DNA of 10,424 nt from Desulfobacteraceae bacterium UBA5616 (lineage in GTDB: Bacteria > Desulfobacterota > Desulfobacteria > Desulfobacterales > UBA5616): contig DIKO01000050.1 in assembly GCA_002423615.1 (NCBI GenBank), positions 1 to 10,424 of the forward strand. The letters run 5' to 3'. Positions 6,109 through 10,424 of this stretch are shown here, piece after piece. Positions within the stretch are counted from its first letter, which is position 1. Each line of letters opens with the position of its first letter. The position numbers and the translations under genes are program-made. The notes under the pieces are model-generated. The model was given only the letters and a program-made list of their open reading frames with translations. It made no database searches and had not been told where the DNA came from.

Positions 6109-6270
6109 ATGTCAGAAGACGAAAAAATCAAAGAATCAGCCGGGAAAAGCACGGATGAAAAGTCCGGTGATCGGTGTTGTTGTTATGTGGATCCCTGCGG
6201 GTGTTATGTCGATCCTTGCGCGTGTTCCGTGGATCCCTGCGGGTGTTCCGTGGACGCCTGCTGTTGCTGA
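6109..6270 (+). CDS. 53-residue Cys-rich protein with four tandem C-x-V-D-P-C-x heptads
   Basis: I do not recognise a characterised family. Residues 1-22 are charged, Cys-free and hydrophilic (M-S-E-D-E-K-I-K-E then S-T-D-E-K-S-G-D-R). Residues 23-53 hold all 12 cysteines: two leading Cys, three perfect C-(Y/S)-V-D-P-C-(G/A) heptads, a fourth variant C-S-V-D-A-C-C, and a final Cys. Each heptad supplies a Cys at positions 1 and 6, with an invariant Asp at 4. That layout suits a metallothionein-like metal-thiolate cluster, a repetitive disulfide peptide, or, because of its leader/core appearance, a modified-peptide precursor. No maturase gene (radical SAM, YcaO, lanthipeptide synthase) is visible, so metal binding is the simplest guess. 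The ATG at 6109 follows AGAGGAGGTGATTTAC, nearly ideal for the anti-SD; an in-frame ATG at 6058 has no SD. A hairpin at 6293 ends the transcript. Confidence 0.82.
   Translation: MSEDEKIKESAGKSTDEKSGDRCCCYVDPCGCYVDPCACSVDPCGCSVDACCC
6181..6264 (+). repeat. Four in-frame 21-base tandem repeats
   Basis: Units start at 6181, 6202, 6223 and 6244. All begin TGT, continue with (T/C)(A/C)(T/C)GT(G/C)GA and end near TGC. Units 1 and 3 differ at only two or three positions, and GTGGATCCCTGCGGG is shared between them. Unit 4 diverges after GTGGA. DNA identity is highest where the protein heptad is invariant. This fits expansion by slippage followed by selection on the heptad. Confidence 0.9.
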
Positions 6271-6292
6271 ATTCAACTTAGTTTAAAATGCC

Positions 6293-6320
6293 TGAAAGCC
6301 GGGTTCATTCCCGGCTTTCA
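6293..6320. terminator. Bidirectional 11-bp hairpin between convergent clusters
   Basis: TGAAAGCCGGG (6293-6303) and CCCGGCTTTCA (6310-6320) pair perfectly around a six-base loop. It lies 22 bases after the Cys-rich gene on the plus strand and beyond the end of wrbA on the minus strand. On the minus strand it is followed by GGCATTTTAAA, a modest T run; on the plus strand there is almost none. It probably ends transcription from both sides or protects 3' ends. Confidence 0.65.
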
Positions 6321-6430
6321 AGTTCTGCACAAACAAAAACGAGCTCCTGGAAAAGATGACGATAGGGTCAGACCCTGCATTTTTCAGTTCATCGGTGTTT
6401 TCCGCTATCGGCTGAATGGCCCGTATGCCG

Positions 6431-7042
6431 TCACAGGGTGAGTTTCTTCGCAATCTTAGCAACATGCGCGCCCTGGTATCGCGCCCCGTCCATCTCATTT
6501 TCACTCGGGAATCTGCCGCCGTCGGCGCCTGCAATCGTTGAGGCCCCATACGGGGAACAACCGGTGACCGGGTCGGTGATCATCTGACCTTCGAACGAAT
6601 AAGGAAGGCCTACAATTACCATCCCCTGATGCAGCAGCGTGACATGGAAGGTCAAGATCGTTGATTCCTGGCCTCCATGCTGGGTATTTGAACTGGTAAA
6701 AACGCTGCCGACTTTCCCGACCAGCGCGCCCTTCATCCAGAGTTGTCCTGTTGCGTCCAGAAACTGCCTCATCTGTCCGCACATATTGCCAAAACGGGTG
6801 GGTGTGCCGAAAATGACGGCATCCGCGTCGCGCAGCTCATCCAGGGTGCATACCGGCACGCCGGCCTGCTGTTTCTGAGTTTCAGCGGCCCCCATCTTTT
6901 CCAGGACGTCCCGGGGCAAAGTCTCCGGAACTCTGCGGAGAACGGCTTCAGCGTCCTCTACGGACCGAACCCCTTCAGCCACTGCCTGTGCCAGCTGATA
7001 AACGTGTCCATACATGGAATAGTAAACCACCAATACTTTCAT
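6431..7042 (-). CDS. wrbA: NAD(P)H:quinone oxidoreductase WrbA (flavodoxin-like)
   Basis: A 203-residue FMN protein that reduces quinones by two electrons, limiting semiquinone and superoxide formation; the family forms cytoplasmic tetramers. The FMN phosphate loop Y-S-M-Y-G-H-V-Y lies at 8-15. After it come R-V-P-E-T-L-P, G-T-P-T-R-F-G-N-M, Q-M-R-Q-F-L-D-A-T-G, S-S-N-T-Q-H-G-G-Q-E-S-T, S-P-Y-G-A-S-T-I-A-G and A-R-Y-Q-G, in the same order and spacing as E. coli WrbA. The ATG at 7042 was chosen because GGGAAAGGA precedes it at proper distance; the in-frame ATG at 7048 is too close to that SD and the one at 7120 has none. The gene follows the NarL-type regulator by 101 bases on the same strand. 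That places a redox enzyme next to a signalling gene. Confidence 0.95.
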   Translation of the reverse strand: MKVLVVYYSMYGHVYQLAQAVAEGVRSVEDAEAVLRRVPETLPRDVLEKMGAAETQKQQAGVPVCTLDELRDADAVIFGTPTRFGNMCGQMRQFLDATGQLWMKGALVGKVGSVFTSSNTQHGGQESTILTFHVTLLHQGMVIVGLPYSFEGQMITDPVTGCSPYGASTIAGADGGRFPSENEMDGARYQGAHVAKIAKKLTL

Positions 7043-7110
7043 GTGCATTTCCTTTCCCTGGGTTCTCGTAACAATAGGTCGGGGGTAATCTGAGGCATGT
7101 AATGAATCGA

Positions 7111-7131
7111 TAAAAAACATGAATGATGTTT
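7111..7131 (-). terminator. Weak hairpin plus U-run after the NarL-type regulator gene
   Basis: On the minus strand AAACAT and ATGTTT pair around CATTC and run into a TTTTTT tract, 13 bases beyond the regulator stop. The stem is short and AT-rich, so termination would be partial. If real, it would separate wrbA from the regulator transcript. Confidence 0.3.
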
Positions 7132-7143
7132 AAGGACGATAGG

Positions 7144-7800
7144 TTATCTTCTCACAAGCCCTTTTTCTACTGCGTATGCTGCAAGAGAAGCCGCCGTATG
7201 CAGATCTAATTTTTTCATGATATTGACGCGATGTTTTTCAACCGTCTTGACACTGATGCAGAGATAATCCGAAATTTCCCTGTTCTTGTATCCCTCGCCG
7301 ACAAGCTTCAAGACTTCCCTTTCCCTTTGGGTCAAGGAATCCCATGATGATTTTTTCTTTACTTTTCTATGACTTTCTATAAACCCTTCCATGACCCTTT
7401 CCGATATTTCCGGGCTGATAAACTGTTTGCCCGAAAAAACCGATTCTATGGCCAGTTTCAATTCCTCAAAGGAAGAAGATTTCAGACAATACCCCTCCAC
7501 GCCCGATTTAAACGTTTCAATCACGTACTCATCATCCTTATACATGGTTAAAATAATGATTTTGGTCTGAGGGAGGTCATTCTTTATTTCATGCACAACC
7601 GCCAGACCGTCCATTTTGGGCATATTGATGTCCAGAATAACCAGGTCCGGTTTTTTTTCTTTTATGCACCGGATAGCACCCAACCCATCCGAGGCTTCAC
7701 CGACGACTTCCAGATTTGGAAACTTGTTCAGCAGGGAATGCAACCCTTCCCTGATGATCGCATGATCTTCGGCAAGAACGACCCTTCTTAATTTATCCAT
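7144..7800 (-). CDS. NarL/FixJ-family response regulator with LuxR-type HTH
   Basis: A 218-residue DNA-binding response regulator. The receiver (about 1-122) has E11-D12, phospho-acceptor D57 in L-D-I-N-M-P, switch T85 and conserved K107. A linker leads to a C-terminal GerE/LuxR helix-turn-helix (about 154-214) with L-T-Q-R-E-R-E-V-L-K-L, N-R-E-I-S, I-S-V-K-T-V-E-K-H and I-M-K-K-L-D. All key residues are present, so it should be phosphorylated and act as a dimeric activator. No kinase lies next to it on its own strand. The nearest is the haem kinase at 3146, whose HisKA-type dimerisation domain is not the usual HisKA_3 partner of NarL-type regulators, so pairing is uncertain. The ATG is preceded by AAAGGGCGCTGAT. 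wrbA follows on the same strand. Confidence 0.95.
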   Translation of the reverse strand: MDKLRRVVLAEDHAIIREGLHSLLNKFPNLEVVGEASDGLGAIRCIKEKKPDLVILDINMPKMDGLAVVHEIKNDLPQTKIIILTMYKDDEYVIETFKSGVEGYCLKSSSFEELKLAIESVFSGKQFISPEISERVMEGFIESHRKVKKKSSWDSLTQREREVLKLVGEGYKNREISDYLCISVKTVEKHRVNIMKKLDLHTAASLAAYAVEKGLVRR

Positions 7801-7919
7801 ATCAGCGCCCTTTGCTTTCTGAATATTTTAATACGATCATCCTCATGATGTCTTCTCTGAATCTGTCGGGCTTGGCCCGGGGAGCGATGCCGCCCTAAAT
7901 TGTATCCTGCATCGGAATG

Positions 7920-7931
7920 GCTGGCGCCAGC
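7920..7931. promoter_or_regulatory. 12-bp perfect palindrome upstream of the NarL-type regulator
   Basis: GCTGGCGCCAGC reads identically on both strands. It sits in the 169-base gap between the 85-residue hypothetical gene and the regulator, about 120 bases upstream of the regulator ATG. It has no spacer, so it is unlikely to be an RNA hairpin and better fits a dimer-binding site. No other copy was noticed. Confidence 0.35.
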
Positions 7932-7969
7932 ATGCGGGAAAACATCTTGAAATTCAAGAATTAAATGTT

Positions 7970-8227
7970 TTACCGGTTCGGCATCCTTTCAATGCTGTCT
8001 TTTAACTGATTGATTTCGATACCCAGGCTGACGCACTGTTTTCCTTCCATGCATAAATCTGCATCATCCGGTTCAAGAAATGTTTTAAGGGATTTATCAT
8101 CCCTCTTCAAATACACCGTCCATGTCTTCATGTCATCATCGTAGTTCACATCAATATCTATTCCACACTCGCCGATTTCCGGGTAAATAGATCTGATTTT
8201 ATCACACAATTCTTTTTTTCCATACAT
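7970..8227 (-). CDS. 85-residue hypothetical protein with four cysteines
   Basis: Not recognised. The protein begins M-Y-G-K-K-E-L-C-D-K-I and continues Y-P-E-I-G-E-C-G-I-D-I-D-V-N-Y-D. A strand-rich middle follows (T-W-T-V-Y-L-K-R), then F-L-E-P-D-D-A-D-L-C-M-E-G-K-Q-C-V-S-L-G. Cysteines lie at 8, 21, 59 and 65 and could bind a metal. It is acidic, with no signal peptide or membrane segment. The balanced hydrophobic/charged pattern looks like a real small alpha/beta protein. Start: ATG at 8227 with AGGGGGTGCCC before it; a GTG two codons upstream overlaps that SD and is less likely. The gene lies between the zinc-ribbon gene (83-base gap upstream) and the response regulator, all on the minus strand. 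Confidence 0.75.
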   Translation of the reverse strand: MYGKKELCDKIRSIYPEIGECGIDIDVNYDDDMKTWTVYLKRDDKSLKTFLEPDDADLCMEGKQCVSLGIEINQLKDSIERMPNR

Positions 8228-8310
8228 GGGCACCCCCTGAAATTTAAGAAAATTAATATGTACCCGGTATTAAGTGCCAAAATTAAAACTTAAACCTTAT
8301 CCCCAAACTT

Positions 8311-8514
8311 CTACCGGGGAGATGAGGCTTTCCCGGATCCTTCCAGGCTGCATTGGGTAAAATCAATCTGTTTTTTACATTTGGGGCAGTACCGGGCCTT
8401 GTCGAATTCATCGGAAAAAATTTCGATCTTCTCTGAACAGTTGGGGCAGTTACAGGTAAATGATTCCAGATCTCTGAACTTTTCGAATCCCGGGCAGTGC
8501 AGTGGTGTGGTCAT
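8311..8514 (-). CDS. Small zinc-ribbon protein
   Basis: A 67-residue cytoplasmic protein. C21-N-C23-P-N-C26 and C43-P-K-C46 are two knuckles of a zinc ribbon separated by 16 residues that include I-E-I-F-S-D-E-F-D. Cys7 and Cys55 are extra. The N-terminal C-P-G-F-E-K-F-R-D-L block and the central F-S-D-E-F-D suggest a conserved family of small anaerobe proteins, but I know no function. The ATG at 8514 is preceded by AAAAGGAGAAACCT; an in-frame ATG at 8586 lies within the promoter region and lacks an SD. The gene is the first of the minus-strand group leading to the response regulator and WrbA, and has a good promoter at 8558-8586. Confidence 0.82.
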   Translation of the reverse strand: MTTPLHCPGFEKFRDLESFTCNCPNCSEKIEIFSDEFDKARYCPKCKKQIDFTQCSLEGSGKASSPR

Positions 8515-8878
8515 AGGTTTCTCCTTTTCTTCTAAAATGGTTTTATTTTCGTTTATATTTATACCGTTATCTACGCCCGAAAACAAGCTGTTTGCCGATA
8601 GATGGTATTTTTACAGACTTGCACCGCCCCGATAAATGGGGTGAATTCCTTATTCATGGCGGAAAATCAAGGTAGAAGCGCTCAATGAACAAATCAAACC
8701 CCCGGAAGGCAAATTGTAAATCCATGGGGTGGAATATGCAGCGGCAAAACCGGTTATATACCGGATTAACCCCATTTTAATTTCCCGAAAATATTTTATC
8801 ATCCGGGTGAAACACAGACCGGGAAATCTCGTCCCTTTGATCGCGGACAATCAGTTTCACCTGAAAGGAACCGACACC
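8515..8878. other. Divergent intergenic region between the zinc-ribbon gene and the oxidoreductase gene
   Basis: No gene is seen; a 66-codon minus-strand frame (8850-8650) lacks a ribosome site and looks like chance. Besides the minus-strand promoter, the region has a CCGGT-TATAT-ACCGG inverted repeat inside AAAACCGGTTATATACCGG (8746-8764). Further down, an 8-bp inverted repeat GGTGAAAC (8806-8813) / GTTTCACC (8854-8861) encloses 40 bases just upstream of the oxidoreductase SD. No clear plus-strand -35/-10 pair could be fixed. Confidence 0.5.
8558..8586 (-). promoter_or_regulatory. Sigma-70-like promoter of the zinc-ribbon gene
   Basis: On the minus strand TTGTTT (8586-8581) and TATAAA (8563-8558) are separated by exactly 17 bases. 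Transcription from about 8551 gives a ~36-base leader carrying the AAAAGGAG SD. It may also serve genes further down to wrbA. Confidence 0.6.
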
Positions 8879-10424
8879 ATGAGAAATGATCCGATCAACA
8901 TATTGATTTCAGGAGAAGCCGGGCAGGGGCTTCAAACCGTTGGCTCCCTCTTTGCCCAATGCCTGGTGAGAAGCGGCTATTGCGTTCACACGGATCAGAC
9001 GTTTGAATCCAGAATCCGGGGAGGATACAGTACCTTTGCCATCCGCACCGGCAATAAAAGGGTGTTGGCGCCCTCCGAATCCTTTGATCTGATTTTTTCG
9101 TTAAATGAGAAAAACCTGAAACAGGATCAAAAAGTGCTGTCCCCCGGCGGCATCCAGTTCGGAAGCGATGAATGGAAAAGCGATCACAAACACTTTACGG
9201 CCGTTCCTTTTCATGAATTCGGTAAAAAACAGTATCAAAATATGGCCGGACTGGGAATTTTAGCCGCCATTCTGGGCATGGATGCCCAACAGATCTACCG
9301 GGCACTGAATGCCCGGTTTGAAGCGGGTATCGCTGAGGAGAATATCAAAATGGTCAAAGCGGCATTGCAGTGGGCAAATGGTCAAACCTTTGGTATTCAG
9401 AAATTACCCCCCATAGAAAACCCCGTCCCCAAATGGATGCTGAATTGCCACGAATCTCTTGCATTCGGGGCTGTTTCCGGAGGCATAAAGTTCTGCGCAT
9501 TTTATCCCATGAGCCCTTCCACCTCCATTCCCCAGACCCTGATCCCCCATGCAGAGGCCCTGGGGTTAGTGGTGGAACAGGTGGAAGACGAGATCTGCGC
9601 CCTCAATATGGCCATTGGGGCCTCGTATTGCGGGGCACCGGCTTTGGTGGCCACTTCCGGGGGCGGATTCGCACTGATGACCGAGGCCCTGAGCCTTTCG
9701 GCTGCAAGCGAAACCCCCGTTGTTATCGTTGTCGCCCAGAGACCGGGACCGGCCACCGGCCTGCCCACGCGGACCGAACAGGGTGATCTCAATCTGGTGC
9801 TGTACAGCGGTCATGGAGAATTCCCTCGGGCGGTGTATGCTCCGTCAAATGTTGAAGACGCCTTCCACCTGGCCCGCCGGGCAGTTGAAACAGCGGAAAA
9901 ATATCAGATTCCCGCGATTGTTTTGACCGATCATTACCTGTCGGGTTCATATCAGGACATGACGCCTTTGGATGTGGGAACATTATCCTTCGTCCAGCCC
10001 GGAGCCCCGCCTGTCGAAGTTCCATCTCCTTATTTGAGATACCGTCTGACGGAGACCGGAATTTCACCACGTCTTCTGCCGGGCCTGAGTGAACATCTGG
10101 TGATCGGCGACAGCCATGAGCATACGGAGGACGGGCATATTACCGAGGATCTCACATTCCGCCCCAGGCTGGTGGAAAAACGCCTGAAAAAGGGAAAAAA
10201 TCTGGCGACGGAGGTGATCCCGCCGGAATTATCCGGGGACAAGAATCCGGAGATATTGCTTATTTCATGGGGTTCCACCCGGGGTGCGGTTCTGGAGGCG
10301 GCCGAACGACTGAGAGCAAACGGCGCTTCCGTCGGGTGCCTCCACTTTTCCCAGGTTTGGCCTTTGAATCCGGATCAATTTATCGATTTAATGAAAACGT
10401 CCGTAACCGTTCACAGGGCCAATA
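8879..10424 (+). CDS. 2-oxoacid:acceptor oxidoreductase, fused gamma-alpha subunit (KorA type), 3' end off the window
   Basis: The frame stays open from the ATG at 8879 to the right edge (about 515 codons). Residues 1-180 are the gamma domain: I-S-G-E-A-G-Q-G-L at 10-18, then Q-T-F-E-S-R-I-R-G-G-Y-S at 40-51. The alpha domain has F-Y-P-M-S-P-S-T (208-215; usually YPITPST), then V-E-D-E-I-C-A-L-N-M-A-I-G-A-S, T-S-G-G-G-F-A-L-M-T-E-A, E-T-P-V-V and Q-R-P-G-P-A-T-G-L-P-T. This subunit works with a TPP-binding beta subunit, expected just downstream, to convert 2-oxoacids plus CoA to acyl-CoA and CO2 with reduction of ferredoxin, or the reverse. The substrate (2-oxoglutarate, pyruvate, branched-chain or indolepyruvate) cannot be read from this part. 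AAAGGA lies nine bases before the ATG. The C-terminus is missing only because the window ends. Confidence 0.93.
   Translation, partial: MRNDPINILISGEAGQGLQTVGSLFAQCLVRSGYCVHTDQTFESRIRGGYSTFAIRTGNKRVLAPSESFDLIFSLNEKNLKQDQKVLSPGGIQFGSDEWKSDHKHFTAVPFHEFGKKQYQNMAGLGILAAILGMDAQQIYRALNARFEAGIAEENIKMVKAALQWANGQTFGIQKLPPIENPVPKWMLNCHESLAFGAVSGGIKFCAFYPMSPSTSIPQTLIPHAEALGLVVEQVEDEICALNMAIGASYCGAPALVATSGGGFALMTEALSLSAASETPVVIVVAQRPGPATGLPTRTEQGDLNLVLYSGHGEFPRAVYAPSNVEDAFHLARRAVETAEKYQIPAIVLTDHYLSGSYQDMTPLDVGTLSFVQPGAPPVEVPSPYLRYRLTETGISPRLLPGLSEHLVIGDSHEHTEDGHITEDLTFRPRLVEKRLKKGKNLATEVIPPELSGDKNPEILLISWGSTRGAVLEAAERLRANGASVGCLHFSQVWPLNPDQFIDLMKTSVTVHRAN

Noticed and set aside
6109..6270. Cys-rich protein as a definite RiPP precursor
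   Set aside because: The leader/core look is suggestive, but no modification enzyme, protease or exporter gene is present in the window.
7867..7879. CGGGC-TTG-GCCCG hairpin as terminator of the 85-residue gene
   Set aside because: The stem is five pairs and no T run follows on the minus strand.
8240..8275. Sigma-54-like site (TGGCAC on the minus strand) before the 85-residue gene
   Set aside because: The -24 half matches but there is no GC doublet at the required -12 spacing.
8650..8850. 66-codon minus-strand frame between the zinc-ribbon and oxidoreductase genes
   Set aside because: No ribosome site and no recognisable pattern; it covers the likely plus-strand leader.
9370..9786. 138-codon plus-strand frame inside the oxidoreductase gene
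   Set aside because: A different frame within the long open frame from 8879, which carries all expected family motifs.

Overview
The window looks like part of an anaerobic, probably sulfate-reducing Desulfobacterota (deltaproteobacterial) chromosome. This is an inference from the protein set: a desulforedoxin-like protein, a KorA-type 2-oxoacid:acceptor oxidoreductase with fused gamma and alpha domains, a periplasmic c-haem (DUF3365/Tll0287-like) sensor kinase, WrbA and several very small cysteine-rich proteins. Base composition looks moderate and fairly even. No rRNA, tRNA or CRISPR array was seen.

Left part (1-2535). The left edge holds the start of an IS1595-type transposase gene on the minus strand. 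Its outer flank runs straight into the 3' portion of a lysozyme-like gene that has lost its N-terminal catalytic segment, so the IS (or a rearrangement with it) appears to have broken that gene. A monofunctional transglycosylase, mtgA, follows six bases after it. Two minus-strand genes come next: an ABM-domain monooxygenase-like protein and a two-BON-domain outer-membrane lipoprotein of the DolP/YraP type.

Middle part (2536-6270, plus strand). After a 610-base non-coding stretch with a strong 22-bp inverted repeat comes a run of genes: a haem-binding membrane histidine kinase, a desulforedoxin-like Cys4 protein, a stand-alone receiver, a small CxxC/His protein, and, behind its own putative promoter, a 53-residue protein. 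The C-terminal half of that last protein is four copies of a Cys-x-Val-Asp-(Pro/Ala)-Cys-x heptad (12 Cys in 31 residues). It is the most unusual object in the window.

Right-middle part (6431-8514, minus strand). A zinc-ribbon protein, an 85-residue hypothetical, a NarL/FixJ response regulator and WrbA converge on the plus-strand cluster at an 11-bp hairpin. With the kinase side they suggest a redox- or metal-responsive locus: periplasmic haem sensing, phosphotransfer, and small metal-thiolate or flavin proteins as possible outputs. That link is inferred from proximity only.

Right edge (8515-10424). A divergent intergenic region leads to the first ~515 codons of a 2-oxoacid:acceptor oxidoreductase alpha subunit, which runs off the window.
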